A DNA stretch of 25,513 bases from Paulinella micropora (GCA_009731375.1 BJOX01000325.1:341885-367397), one strand, 5' to 3'. Shown: positions 9,511-21,549, counted from the stretch's first letter. Notes: a model not told the origin generated them from the letters alone. Program-made: numbers and translations.

Positions 9511-9600
9511 GACACCGTGATAGCCCAGTGGTCAAGTTCTACCATCTGGGCCCTGTCGCCAGTTCGATTCCCGTCGGTGCCACCAGTATTTTCATTGAAC
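9511..9600 (+). mobile_element. tRNA-derived SINE-like element B, 5' part, cut by gap
   Basis: The A box TAGCCCAGTGG (9521-9531) fits the Pol III consensus TRGYNNARNNG fully. The B box AGTTCGATTCC (9561-9571) fits at 10 of 11 positions, with normal spacing. The ends CACCG and CGGTG can pair, and the tRNA-like part finishes GGTGCCACC. Three extra bases between the pairing end and T8, and a poor T stem, argue against a working tRNA gene. The 90 visible bases are identical to 13177-13266. The assembly gap starts inside the element. Confidence 0.75.
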
Positions 9601-10004
9601 NNNNNNNNNNNNNNNNNNNNNNNNNNNNNNNNNNNNNNNNNNNNNNNNNNNNNNNNNNNNNNNNNNNNNNNNNNNNNNNNNNNNNNNNNNNNNNNNNNNN
9701 NNNNNNNNNNNNNNNNNNNNNNNNNNNNNNNNNNNNNNNNNNNNNNNNNNNNNNNNNNNNNNNNNNNNNNNNNNNNNNNNNNNNNNNNNNNNNNNNNNNN
9801 NNNNNNNNNNNNNNNNNNNNNNNNNNNNNNNNNNNNNNNNNNNNNNNNNNNNNNNNNNNNNNNNNNNNNNNNNNNNNNNNNNNNNNNNNNNNNNNNNNNN
9901 NNNNNNNNNNNNNNNNNNNNNNNNNNNNNNNNNNNNNNNNNNNNNNNNNNNNNNNNNNNNNNNNNNNNNNNNNNNNNNNNNNNNNNNNNNNNNNNNNNNN
10001 NNNN
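9601..10004. other. Assembly gap (404 Ns)
   Basis: Unknown sequence between element B and a (TAG)n array. By comparison with the second copy it probably includes the rest of element B. Confidence 0.99.
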
Positions 10005-10612
<608 letters not shown>

Positions 10613-10614
<2 letters not shown>

Positions 10615-10994
10615 AAGAAGAAGAAGAAGAAGAAGAAGAAGAGGAAAACGAAGAAAAAGAAGAAAAAGAAGAAAAAGAAGAAAAAGAAGAAAAAAAGAAA
10701 AGAAGAAAGAAGACAGAAGAAAGAAGAAAGAAGAAGAAGAAGAAGAAGAAGAAGAAGAAGAAGAAGAAAAGAAGAAGAAGAAGCAGAAGAAGAAGCAGAA
10801 TCAGAAGAAGAAGAAGAAGAAGAAGAAGAAGAAGAAGAAGAAGGGGAACAGGAAGAGGAAGAAGAAGAAGAAGAAGAAGAAGGAGAAGAAGAAGAAGAAG
10901 AAGAAGAAGAAGAAGAAGACGAAGAAGAAGAAGAAGAAGAAGAAGAAGAAGAAGAAGAAGAAGAAGAAGAAGAAGAAGAAGAAGAAGAAGGGGA
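10613..10994 (+). repeat. (AAG)n polypurine array
   Basis: Continuous with the (TAG)n array, this segment is almost pure purine on the plus strand for about 380 bases, with only a few C or T interruptions. Lys/Arg/Glu frames are artefacts. Long polypurine mirror repeats can form triplex (H-DNA) structures (established for such repeats in general). Confidence 0.95.
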
Positions 10995-11106
10995 GATGGG
11001 TTGAGAGCGAGGTAGGTAGCTCGAGAGGCCCCACGTACATACATACATACATACATACATACATACATACATACGTACGTACGTACGTACCGAGTGCTGA
11101 AGAAGT
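10995..11106. repeat. Short unique patch and (TACA/TACG)n
   Basis: Unique GGTTGAGAGCGAGGTAGGTA patch, then (TACA)n passing into (TACG)n at about 11033-11090. Confidence 0.85.
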
Positions 11107-11160
11107 AGGCGCGTCCGTCTGGCGACGCCCTGGCCCGTAACAGCCTGTACAGAGGTGTCT
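11107..11160 (+). repeat. Founder-type junction of the 11-12.6 kb repeat family
   Basis: GTAGGCGCGTCCGTCTGG is directly joined to CCCGTAACAGCCTGTACAGA. The same head recurs at 12428 as GTAGGCGGGTCCATCTGG, but there it is separated from CCCGCAATAGCTTGCACA (12571) by GTAG/GATA microsatellite. This copy probably shows the unexpanded arrangement. Confidence 0.6.
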
Positions 11161-11204
<44 letters not shown>

Positions 11205-11222
11205 AAGGTGGTGGTGGTAGTG

Positions 11223-11298
<76 letters not shown>

Positions 11299-11309
11299 AA
11301 GTAGTAGTA

Positions 11310-11372
<63 letters not shown>
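11161..11372 (+). repeat. (TAG)n array
   Basis: TAG triplets with a GTGGTGGTAGTGG interruption near 11209, inserted inside the repeat family: the unit breaks off at GGTGTCT and restarts at AATCAATCAACGC. Confidence 0.95.
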
Positions 11373-11710
11373 ATCAATCAACGCAACAGCCTGTACAGAG
11401 GTGTCTCTTGCTTGTAAGTCAAGCAATCAATCAACGCAACAGCCTGTACAAAGGTGTCTCTTGCGTTGTAAGTCAAGCAATCAATCAACGCAACAGCCTC
11501 TACAAAGATTTCTCTTGCTTTGTGAGTCAAGCAATCAATCAAAGCAACAGCCTGTACAAAGGTGTCTCTTGCTTTGTAAAGTCAAGCAATCAATCAACGC
11601 AACAGCCTGTACAAAGGTGTCTCTTGCTTTGTAAGTAAGTCAAGCAATCAATCAACGCAACAGCCTGTACAAAGGTGTCTCTTGCTTTGTGAGTCAAGCA
11701 ATCAATCAAG
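11373..11710 (+). repeat. 53-58-bp minisatellite, six units
   Basis: CAACAGCCTGTACAAAGGTG and TCTCTTGCTTTGTAAGTCAA followed by GCAATCAATCAACG. The ACGCAACAGC landmark starts at 11381, 11434, 11488, 11542 (AAGC variant), 11597 and 11655, so spacing is 53-58. Variation comes from single-base indels and a GTAA duplication in the fifth unit. Short frames spanning it (SNQSTQQPVQRCLL) are periodic translations, not recognised proteins. Confidence 0.95.
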
Positions 11711-11802
11711 CGATGAAGCAAGTAAGCAACACAATCAATCATTCGGTGATTCAATCAGCCGGTAGATAGATAGATAGATAGATAGATAGGTAGATAGATA
11801 GG

Positions 11803-11849
<47 letters not shown>

Positions 11850-11869
11850 GTAGGTAGGTAGGTAGGTAC

Positions 11870-11920
<51 letters not shown>

Positions 11921-12145
11921 CAGTCAAGCAGTCCACGTAATGCCCCTAGCCCGCAATAGTCTGTACAAAGACAATGTTGCTTTGCAAGTTCAGCAATCAA
12001 GCAATCAATCAACCGATGGAGCAAGTAATCAAGAAAGTCAATCATCCGATGATTCAATCAGCCAATCAGTCAAGCAGGCAAATTCTGATAACGGCCTTGC
12101 CCGCAATAGCCTGTACAAAGAAATCTTGCTTTGCAAGTCAAACAG
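11711..12145 (+). repeat. Longer diverged units of the same family split by GATA array
   Basis: CCCGCAATAG followed by TCTGTACAAAG or CCTGTACAAAG occurs at 11950 and 12100. GCAAGTAA...AATCATNCGNTGATTCAATCAGCC occurs at about 11717-11760 and 12018-12063. A (GATA/GTAG)n array fills 11762-11920. The larger unit appears to run CCCGCAATAG, TTGCTTTGCAAGTCAA, (AATC)n, GATTCAATCAGCC. Confidence 0.75.
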
Positions 12146-12211
12146 ATGATATATAATATATATATATATATACATATATAGATGATATATATATACATAT
12201 ATATACACATA

Positions 12212-12257
<46 letters not shown>

Positions 12258-12258
12258 G
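12146..12258. repeat. (AT)n array with ATAC/GATG variants
   Basis: About 110 bases of alternating AT, self-complementary throughout and able to form cruciforms. Confidence 0.95.
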
Positions 12259-12339
12259 AGCAGTTAAGAATCACCAACCCATCGAGCAAGTAGTGAATAA
12301 ATCAATGAATCAATGAATCAATGAATCAATGAATCAATG

Positions 12340-12406
<67 letters not shown>

Positions 12407-12570
12407 GAATCTATGAATCAATCAATCGTAGGCGGGTCCATCTGGTACGTAGGTAGGTAGGTAGGTAGGTAGGTAGGTAGTAGATATAGATCGATAGATA
12501 GGTAGATAGGTAGGTAGATAGGTAGATAGGTATGTAGATAAGTAGGTAGGTAGGTAGTTAGGTCGTGTTG
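12259..12570 (+). repeat. (AATC)n/(AATG)n and GTAG/GATA arrays
   Basis: AATCAATG units at 12298-12345, pure (AATC)n to about 12405, the repeat-family head at 12428-12445, then GTAG/GATA to 12560. Confidence 0.9.
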
Positions 12571-12599
12571 CCCGCAATAGCTTGCACACAGATATCTTG
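12571..12599 (+). repeat. Last copy of the CCCGCAATAG core
   Basis: CCCGCAATAGCTTGCACACA followed by GATATCTTGC, a diverged unit of the 11-12.6 kb family ending at the (TTG)n array. Confidence 0.7.
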
Positions 12600-12706
12600 C
12601 TGTGTTGTGATATTGTTGTTGTTATTGTTGTTCTGAGTGTTGTTGTTGTAGTTGACAACTGTACTTGTTGTTGATTGTTGATATTGTGGTACAATTGTGG
12701 TGGTCG

Positions 12707-12759
<53 letters not shown>

Positions 12760-12766
12760 AGTACTG

Positions 12767-12820
<54 letters not shown>

Positions 12821-12836
12821 TCATTACTATTATTAC

Positions 12837-12881
<45 letters not shown>

Positions 12882-12891
12882 CATCATCATA

Positions 12892-12943
<52 letters not shown>

Positions 12944-13042
12944 TATAATTACTATTATCATTACTATTATTATTATTATTATTATTATTATTACTACTAC
13001 TACTATTATTACTACTACTATTACTACTACTACTAATACTAC

Positions 13043-13103
<61 letters not shown>
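12600..13103 (+). repeat. (TTG)n, (TAC)n and (ATT)n arrays
   Basis: TTG triplets to about 12760, TAC triplets at 12764-12822, then ATT with TAC islands near 12990-13045. The (TAC)n here is the reverse complement of the (TAG)n arrays seen upstream of 11.4 kb. Confidence 0.95.
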
Positions 13104-13107
<4 letters not shown>

Positions 13108-13158
13108 GAGGCACATGTCCAGGATCTGGATCTGATGCTATAGTCTGAGGAAGCCTAT
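13104..13158 (+). mobile_element. 5'-truncated 3' end related to element B
   Basis: ATGGAGGCACATGTCCAG...CTGAGGAAGCCTATTA matches the end of the full element B (ATGGAGGCGCATGTGCAG...CTGAGAAGCACTATTA). It is followed by (ATT)n in the same way. Truncation at the 5' side with a conserved 3' end and tail is typical of retrotransposed copies. Confidence 0.6.
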
Positions 13159-13176
13159 TATTATTATTATTATTTG

Positions 13177-13440
13177 GACACCGTGATAGCCCAGTGGTCA
13201 AGTTCTACCATCTGGGCCCTGTCGCCAGTTCGATTCCCGTCGGTGCCACCAGTATTTTCATTGAACATACCGGTCCGTCTGGACCAGTATTTTCATTGAA
13301 CATACCGGCCCGTCTGGAAGTGTTGGAACTGCCCTTGCGGGGGTGTCATTACAGCCTATCGTCAATTCTTCGTACTCCCCTCACGGGTGAGACGATGGAG
13401 GCGCATGTGCAGAAATGCATCCGCCATTGACTGAGAAGCA
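13177..13440 (+). mobile_element. tRNA-derived SINE-like element B, full copy
   Basis: The head is identical to 9511-9600. The A box TAGCCCAGTGG is at 13187-13197 and the B box AGTTCGATTCC at 13227-13237. After the tRNA-like part comes a 35-base unit, ACCAGTATTTTCATTGAACA and onward, present twice (13248 and 13283; T/C difference in CCGGTCC/CCGGCCC). A body of about 120 bases follows, with ATCGTC/GACGAT and CTCAC-GG-GTGAG inverted repeats (13380-13391), ending at GAGAAGCAC and an (ATT)n tail. Head, body and tail fit a SINE of about 265 bases. Confidence 0.75.
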
Positions 13441-13448
13441 CTATTATT

Positions 13449-13479
<31 letters not shown>

Positions 13480-13512
13480 TCATTATTACTATTATTATCA
13501 TTGTTTTATTAC

Positions 13513-13575
<63 letters not shown>

Positions 13576-13592
13576 CATTATTATTATTATTA

Positions 13593-13676
<84 letters not shown>
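13441..13676 (+). repeat. (ATT)n array running into a gap
   Basis: ATT triplets with a TTGTTTTATTAC interruption near 13502. It may be the expanded tail of element B. Confidence 0.95.
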
Positions 13677-14492
13677 NNNNNNNNNNNNNNNNNNNNNNNN
13701 NNNNNNNNNNNNNNNNNNNNNNNNNNNNNNNNNNNNNNNNNNNNNNNNNNNNNNNNNNNNNNNNNNNNNNNNNNNNNNNNNNNNNNNNNNNNNNNNNNNN
13801 NNNNNNNNNNNNNNNNNNNNNNNNNNNNNNNNNNNNNNNNNNNNNNNNNNNNNNNNNNNNNNNNNNNNNNNNNNNNNNNNNNNNNNNNNNNNNNNNNNNN
13901 NNNNNNNNNNNNNNNNNNNNNNNNNNNNNNNNNNNNNNNNNNNNNNNNNNNNNNNNNNNNNNNNNNNNNNNNNNNNNNNNNNNNNNNNNNNNNNNNNNNN
14001 NNNNNNNNNNNNNNNNNNNNNNNNNNNNNNNNNNNNNNNNNNNNNNNNNNNNNNNNNNNNNNNNNNNNNNNNNNNNNNNNNNNNNNNNNNNNNNNNNNNN
14101 NNNNNNNNNNNNNNNNNNNNNNNNNNNNNNNNNNNNNNNNNNNNNNNNNNNNNNNNNNNNNNNNNNNNNNNNNNNNNNNNNNNNNNNNNNNNNNNNNNNN
14201 NNNNNNNNNNNNNNNNNNNNNNNNNNNNNNNNNNNNNNNNNNNNNNNNNNNNNNNNNNNNNNNNNNNNNNNNNNNNNNNNNNNNNNNNNNNNNNNNNNNN
14301 NNNNNNNNNNNNNNNNNNNNNNNNNNNNNNNNNNNNNNNNNNNNNNNNNNNNNNNNNNNNNNNNNNNNNNNNNNNNNNNNNNNNNNNNNNNNNNNNNNNN
14401 NNNNNNNNNNNNNNNNNNNNNNNNNNNNNNNNNNNNNNNNNNNNNNNNNNNNNNNNNNNNNNNNNNNNNNNNNNNNNNNNNNNNNNNNNNNN
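13677..14492. other. Assembly gap (816 Ns)
   Basis: Unknown sequence between an (ATT)n array and element C. It is the largest gap of the window. Confidence 0.99.
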
Positions 14493-14680
14493 AGAGGTTG
14501 CTGGGACTGCGGAATAACCTCGGCTTAGTGCAGTCTTGCCCTCAGGAGCTCCATCGGTGGCCCCGATCATCAGGCGAGAGACTGACACGGGGGGGTGGAG
14601 GACCTCGAACAAGGGTATTGGAGGCTTATGTCCGTTGAGGATATGCCATTAGCTGCATCAGTACGCCTCAGATATAGTAT
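14493..14680 (+). mobile_element. Dispersed-repeat-like segment C, 5' end in gap
   Basis: A 188-base segment of ordinary complexity ending CAGTACGCCTCAGATAT at an (ATT)/(TAC) tail. It contains inverted repeats GAGGTT/AACCTC (14494-14521) and ATCGG/CCGAT (about 14553-14568). GGAGGCTTATGTCC near 14620 resembles GGAGGCACATGTCC in the truncated B-like copy at 13106, so it may be a diverged relative. Only one copy is visible, hence the modest confidence. Confidence 0.4.
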
Positions 14681-14695
14681 TATTATTATTCTTGT

Positions 14696-14754
<59 letters not shown>

Positions 14755-14834
14755 TTATTATTATTATTATTATTATATTACTACTACTACTACTACTACT
14801 ATGATTATTATTACTATTATTATTATTATTATTA
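14681..14834 (+). repeat. (ATT)n and (TAC)n arrays
   Basis: Alternating blocks of ATT and TAC triplets between segment C and element A. Confidence 0.95.
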
Positions 14835-15006
14835 GGGAGTACATAGGCCGTTGGTCCTTTTCAATGGGCTGATTGGTATAAAGCTCCTAGAGTAATGTTC
14901 TATGCCGTCACTTCCTTTATTCCACCGATTGGTGTGGAGACTTTCCTTATGGAATGGAGGACTGGATGCACATGGCCTTTTGGCTCAGCAATTGGCAGGA
15001 GATACA
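14835..15006 (+). mobile_element. Dispersed repeat A, copy 2
   Basis: Near-identical to 9160-9332 from CTGATTGGTATAAAGCTCC onward, with several substitutions and a one-base shift in the first 35 bases. It again sits inside (ATT)n. The conserved frame is interrupted by nothing in either copy. Confidence 0.7.
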
Positions 15007-15017
15007 TACATTATTAC

Positions 15018-15069
<52 letters not shown>

Positions 15070-15103
15070 GTTGTTGTTGTTGTGTTTGTTGTTGTTGTTG
15101 TTC
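15007..15103 (+). repeat. (ATT)n and (TTG)n arrays
   Basis: ATT triplets to about 15070, then TTG triplets. Confidence 0.95.
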
Positions 15104-15311
15104 TTATCGACCACCAATGTTCAGGATCGACCAAAGTCCACCGTTTCTTTCCTTCAATATGAACCTAGATAGATAGAAAGATAGATAGATAGATAGACGG
15201 ATTGTTAGGGCGGAAGGCGCTTTGTTGCAGCCGTAATTGCCGATGTTGTTATTGTTATTGTTGACATATGTTCACACATACTCTGAAGGAGAGAGAAAGA
15301 GAGGAGGGGGA
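15104..15311. other. Low-copy segment with short GATA tract
   Basis: About 200 bases of mixed sequence. GACCACCAATGTTCAGGATCG near 15109 may be a distant member of the GACCACTA core family that follows. No gene. Confidence 0.4.
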
Positions 15312-15328
15312 GACACCACTACATTGGT

Positions 15329-15399
<71 letters not shown>

Positions 15400-15457
15400 C
15401 AGGTCGGCGCGACTAAGATAAAAGATAGATAGATAGGTAGGTAGGTAGATAGGTAGG

Positions 15458-15509
<52 letters not shown>

Positions 15510-15568
15510 GACCACAACATTTGTGATGGGGTGATCATCGAGGTAAGACGATATAGATAGATAGATAC

Positions 15569-15623
<55 letters not shown>

Positions 15624-15780
15624 AATAGATAGATGGATGGATGGATGGATAGATAGATGGATAGATAGATAGATAGATAGATGGATGGATGGATGGATGG
15701 ATGGATGGATGGATAGATGGATAGATAGATAGATAGACAGACAGAAAGATAGACAGACAGATAGACAGATAGATAAATAG

Positions 15781-15834
<54 letters not shown>

Positions 15835-15883
15835 GGATGGATAGATGGATAGAAAGATGGATAGATAGATGGATAGATAGATG

Positions 15884-15914
<31 letters not shown>

Positions 15915-15915
15915 G

Positions 15916-15952
<37 letters not shown>

Positions 15953-15985
15953 ATAGATAAATAGATAGATGGATAGATAGATAGC

Positions 15986-16059
<74 letters not shown>

Positions 16060-16177
16060 GTAGATAGATATATAGACCACTACATGGGTGATGGATTCAC
16101 TATGGAGGTCGGTATGACTTGTGTTATATATATATATATATATATATATAAATTATACATATTGTGTGTGTGTGGGC

Positions 16178-16251
<74 letters not shown>

Positions 16252-16256
16252 TAGAT

Positions 16257-16307
<51 letters not shown>

Positions 16308-16308
16308 G
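15312..16308 (+). repeat. GACCACTAC core units separated by (GA)n and (GATA)n
   Basis: Cores at 15312 (GACACCACTACATTGGTGATGG), 15510 (GACCACAACATTTGTGATGG) and 16075 (GACCACTACATGGGTGATGG) are separated by (GA)n (15334-15390), GTAG/GATA (15425-15508) and a 520-base GATA/GATG array (15551-16074). (AT)n at 16125-16150, the motif GGGCAAGGCAG at 16174, (GA)n and GATA follow. No gene. Confidence 0.85.
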
Positions 16309-16535
16309 CGGGGCCAAAAAGAGACGGGAAACCCAACAAATTTTCTGTTCAACGACTTTGTCTCTATTTTCCGGGTTTTGTGGCGTCTGAAAATCTTTTC
16401 CGGTTGATTTTTTTTTTCTGGTCAACAAACCGTGAGGTCCAGAAAGGCAAAACGCGAAAAATAGAGACAAAATTCTTGAAAAAAAAAAACTGCTGGGGTC
16501 CCATCTCTTCTGGGACCATTCTGGTTCTAAATGGA
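16309..16535. other. Low-copy segment with hairpins
   Basis: Contains an imperfect inverted repeat of about 25 bases: TTTGTCTCTATTTTCCGGG (from about 16357) pairs with CGCGAAAAATAGAGACAAA (about 16453-16472), with roughly 70 bases between. It also has a perfect hairpin GGTCCCA-TCTCTTC-TGGGACC at 16497-16517. It may be a small fold-back element. No gene. Confidence 0.5.
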
Positions 16536-17534
<999 letters not shown>

Positions 17535-17738
17535 NNNNNNNNNNNNNNNNNNNNNNNNNNNNNNNNNNNNNNNNNNNNNNNNNNNNNNNNNNNNNNNNNN
17601 NNNNNNNNNNNNNNNNNNNNNNNNNNNNNNNNNNNNNNNNNNNNNNNNNNNNNNNNNNNNNNNNNNNNNNNNNNNNNNNNNNNNNNNNNNNNNNNNNNNN
17701 NNNNNNNNNNNNNNNNNNNNNNNNNNNNNNNNNNNNNN
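17535..17738. other. Assembly gap (204 Ns)
   Basis: Lies between (GA)n and poly-A. Confidence 0.99.
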
Positions 17739-17824
<86 letters not shown>

Positions 17825-17842
17825 AAAAAGAAAAAAAAAAAA
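17739..17842 (+). repeat. Poly-A run
   Basis: 84 consecutive A from the gap edge to 17822, then A-rich to 17842. It could be a retrotransposon tail whose body is in the gap, or a gap-edge artefact. Confidence 0.9.
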
Positions 17843-17950
17843 GTAAAATATAAATATTGCGTGTGTGTGTGTGTGTGTGTGCTTGTGTGTGTGTTTGTGT
17901 GTGTGTGTGTGTGAAGTAGTAGTTTGACCTGTAGCAAGGAAGATGGGCAC
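17843..17950 (+). repeat. (GT)n array and short unique stretch
   Basis: GT dinucleotides at 17860-17912 followed by a unique 40-base patch. Confidence 0.9.
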
Positions 17951-17952
17951 AG

Positions 17953-18093
17953 TGAGAGTGAGCCCCAGATTACGAGGCTTAAACACGTGTTCCTACATAT
18001 ACTTATGTATGTATGTATGTATGTATGTATGCATGTGAGAGTGAGCCCCACGAGGCTTGAACACGTGTTCCTACATATACTTATGTATGTATG

Positions 18094-18124
<31 letters not shown>

Positions 18125-18186
18125 ATATACATGAGAGTGAGCCCCAGATTACGAGGTTTAAACACGTGTTCCTACATATACGTGTA

Positions 18187-18217
<31 letters not shown>

Positions 18218-18240
18218 TGTTTGCATGTATGTATGTATGT
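17953..18240 (+). repeat. Core-plus-(TATG)n array with CACGTG palindromes
   Basis: GAGAGTGAGCCCCAGATTAC cores start at 17953, 18037 (shortened by 11 bases) and 18133. Each contains AACACGTGTT (17982-17991, 18060-18069, 18161-18170) and CCTACATATAC, then (TATG)n. The middle copy extends to a 12-base perfect palindrome. CACGTG is an E-box core, but function here is not shown. Confidence 0.85.
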
Positions 18241-18364
18241 ATTGTGTGCGTGTCTGTGCGTCTGTATGTGTCTGTATGTGTCTGTGTTTTTTTTGCGTTT
18301 TTCTGCGCGCGTGTGTGTTGTATTTGTGTTGCATGTGTGTGTGTGTGTGTGTGTGAAGAAATGG

Positions 18365-18455
<91 letters not shown>

Positions 18456-18456
18456 C

Positions 18457-18518
<62 letters not shown>

Positions 18519-18564
18519 GGTGAGGGTGAGTCCAAGGCTTCACAGGCGGCTTCAAAGGCATACG

Positions 18565-18606
<42 letters not shown>

Positions 18607-18635
18607 TATGGTGAGGGTGAACCCAACGGTACATT
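18241..18635. repeat. GT-rich DNA, (CTAT)n and degenerate cores
   Basis: TGTG-rich sequence to 18360, (CTAT)n at 18366-18518, GGTGAGGGTGAGTCCAAGGC at 18519, CAGGCGGCTTCAAAGGCATA near 18543, (TA)n at 18567-18609 and a second GGTGAGGGTGAACCCAACGG at 18609. The GGTGAGGGTGA core resembles the GAGAGTGAGCCCC core upstream. Confidence 0.85.
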
Positions 18636-18992
18636 CATACATACATAGATACACACATACATACATACATACATGCATACATACATATATACATACATAT
18701 ATACATAAATACATACAAACATACTATATAGATGTATACATACATACATACATAACATACATACATACATACATACATACGTACATTCATACATGCATGC
18801 ATACATACATACATATATACTAATACATGCATACATACATACATACATACATACATACATACATACATGCATACACACATACATACATACATACATACAT
18901 ACATACAAACATACATACATACATACATACATTATATACATACATACATTATACATACATACATACATACATACATACATACATACATACAC
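18636..18992 (+). repeat. (TACA)n tetranucleotide array
   Basis: About 350 bases of TACA with TATA and TGCA variants, ending at a second copy of CAGGCGGCTTCAAAAACATG. Confidence 0.95.
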
Positions 18993-19379
18993 AGGCGGCT
19001 TCAAAAACATGCGCCTATATACATGTGTCTTTAATTGTCTGTGTGTCCGTATATGTGTGTATGTGTCTGCGTGTGTCTGTGTGAGTATGTATGTTTTTAT
19101 GTATGTATGTATGTATGTATGTGTGTTGTATGTATTATGTATGTATGTATGTGTATTTTTGATATGCATGTGTGTATGTGTGTGTTGGCTGTATGTATTA
19201 TGTGTGTATGTATTATGTATGTATGTATTATGTATGTGTGTGTGTTTTTGCGTTTTCCAGCGTGAGTGTGTTTCTATGAGCATACATTGAAATAAGCAAA
19301 CATTTAGCGAACAAAGTGATAAAGAAAGAAAGAGAGAGAGAGAGAGAGATAATAAAAAAGTAAGTAAGTAAAGCTGTAT
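18993..19379. repeat. GGCGGCTTCAAA core, GT/TATG-rich DNA and low-copy end
   Basis: The core at 18993 repeats the one at 18543. Irregular TGTG and TATG sequence follows to 19260, then a 100-base low-copy patch with a (GA)n run near 19330. No gene. Confidence 0.8.
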
Positions 19380-20043
19380 TACCCCAAAGACTTTATGTGT
19401 GTATGTATGCATGTATGTATGTATGTATGTATGTATGTATGTATGTATATATGTATATATATACCCCAAAGACTTGGCGAAGTAGGGGAGTATGTATGTA
19501 TGCATGTATGTATGTATGTATGTATGTATATATGTATGTATATACACCAAAGATTTGGCGAAGTAGGGGAGTATGTATGCATGTATGTATGTATGTATGT
19601 ATGCATGTATGTATGTATGTATATATGTATGTATATACCCCAAAGACTTGGCGAAGTAGGGGAGTATGTATGCATGTATGTATGTATGTATGTATGTATG
19701 TATGTATGTATATATGTATGTATATACCCCAAAGACTTGGCGAAGTAGGGGAGTATGTATGTATGTATGTATGTATATACCCCAAAGACTGTGCGAAGTA
19801 GGGGAGTAGCAAGCTCTTCTAAAAGCTCAGGATACGCCTAAATATATATATATATATATATGTATGTATATATGTATGTATATATATATATATGTATATA
19901 TGTATAGACTTGGCGAAGTAGGGGAGTAGCAAGCTTTTCTAAAAGGTCCGGGTACGCCTATATATATATAATATATATATAATGAGAGAGAGAGAGAGAG
20001 AGAGAGAGGAGAGTAGTAGGGGAGTAGCAAGCTCTTCTAAAAG

Positions 20044-20080
<37 letters not shown>

Positions 20081-20130
20081 ATGAGAGAGAAGTAGGGGAG
20101 TAGCAAGCTCTTCTAAAAGGTCCGGATACG

Positions 20131-20189
<59 letters not shown>

Positions 20190-20449
20190 TTGGCGAAGTA
20201 GGGGAGTAGCAAGCTCTTCTAAAAGGTCCGGATACGCCTATATATATATATGTATATAATGAGAGAGAGAGAGAGAGAGAGAGGAGAGTAGTAGGGGAGT
20301 AGCAAGCGCTTCTAAAAGGTCAGGATACGCCTATATATACCTATATATATAGACTTGGCGAGTAGGGGAGTAGCAAGCTCTTCTAAAAGGTCAGGATACG
20401 CCTATATATATATATGTATATATATATATATAATGAGAGAGAGAGAGAG

Positions 20450-20488
<39 letters not shown>

Positions 20489-20493
20489 TAGTA

Positions 20494-20534
<41 letters not shown>

Positions 20535-20585
20535 GAGAGTAGTAGGGGGAGTAGCAAAGCTCTTTCTAGTAGTTCAGGATAGGTC

Positions 20586-20625
<40 letters not shown>

Positions 20626-20671
20626 TAGTAGGGGGAGTAGCAAAGCTCTTCTAGTAGTTCAGGACAGGCCT

Positions 20672-20725
<54 letters not shown>

Positions 20726-20772
20726 ATAGTATGGGGAGTAGCAAAGCTCTTTCTAGTAGTTCAGGAAAGGCC

Positions 20773-20863
<91 letters not shown>

Positions 20864-20910
20864 ATAGTATGGGGAGTAGCAAAGCTCTTTCTAGTAGTTC
20901 AGGAAAGGCC

Positions 20911-20947
<37 letters not shown>

Positions 20948-21001
20948 GAGAATAGTAGGGGGAGTAGCAAAAGCTCTTCTAGTAGTTCAGGATACGCCTA
21001 A

Positions 21002-21049
<48 letters not shown>

Positions 21050-21075
21050 CTTCTAGTACTTCAGGATAGGTCTAG
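19380..21075 (+). repeat. Composite core array with changing microsatellite linkers
   Basis: Part 1 (19380-19800): ACCCCAAAGACTTGGCGAAG and TAGGGGAGTATG at 19463, 19545, 19637, 19726 and 19779, with (TATG)n linkers. Part 2 (19800-20410): GACTTGGCGAAGTAGGGGAG then TAGCAAGCTCTTCTAAAAGG and TCCGGATACGCC, with (TA)n and short (GA)n linkers. Part 3 (20480-21075): GAGAGTAGTAGGGGGAGTAG then CAAAGCTCTTTCTAGTAGTT and CAGGATAGG, with (GA)n linkers. The shared TAGGGGAGTA links all parts, so this is one array that changed its linker and extended its core. Confidence 0.9.
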
Positions 21076-21079
21076 ATAC

Positions 21080-21327
21080 AGATACAAGAGTTTGTAGATA
21101 TGTAGATGGTATATGTGTAGATGGTATATGTGTAGATGGTGTATGTGTAGATGAGTATATATATATATGTATATATATACATATATATATGATATATATA
21201 TAGATGTTTATATATGTATATATAGATGTTTATATATATATATGTATATATATATATAGATGTTTATAGATAGATAGATATATATATATATATATATATA
21301 CGTATCAATATATATATATACGTATCA

Positions 21328-21358
<31 letters not shown>

Positions 21359-21470
21359 CACACACACACATATATATATATATATATGTTATATAATATA
21401 ATATAAATATATATGATATAAATATATATGATATATATACATATATATATAATTAGATAAATTGAATTGC
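21080..21470. repeat. AT-rich array with a 15-bp tandem repeat
   Basis: GTAGATGGTATATGT occurs four times at a 15-base step (21102, 21117, 21132, 21147; last one diverged). (TA)n with GATGTTTATATATGTATATA repeats and CGTATCAATATATATA repeats follows. No gene. Confidence 0.9.
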
Positions 21471-21502
21471 CGTATAGGAGTGCAGTAAGGGTGCTCTTCT
21501 AG

Positions 21503-21549
<47 letters not shown>

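Noticed and set aside
9511-9582. Functional tRNA gene
   Set aside because: A and B boxes are good, but the acceptor end is displaced by three bases, the T stem pairs poorly, and an identical head sits in a longer repeated element. A SINE-like head explains it better.
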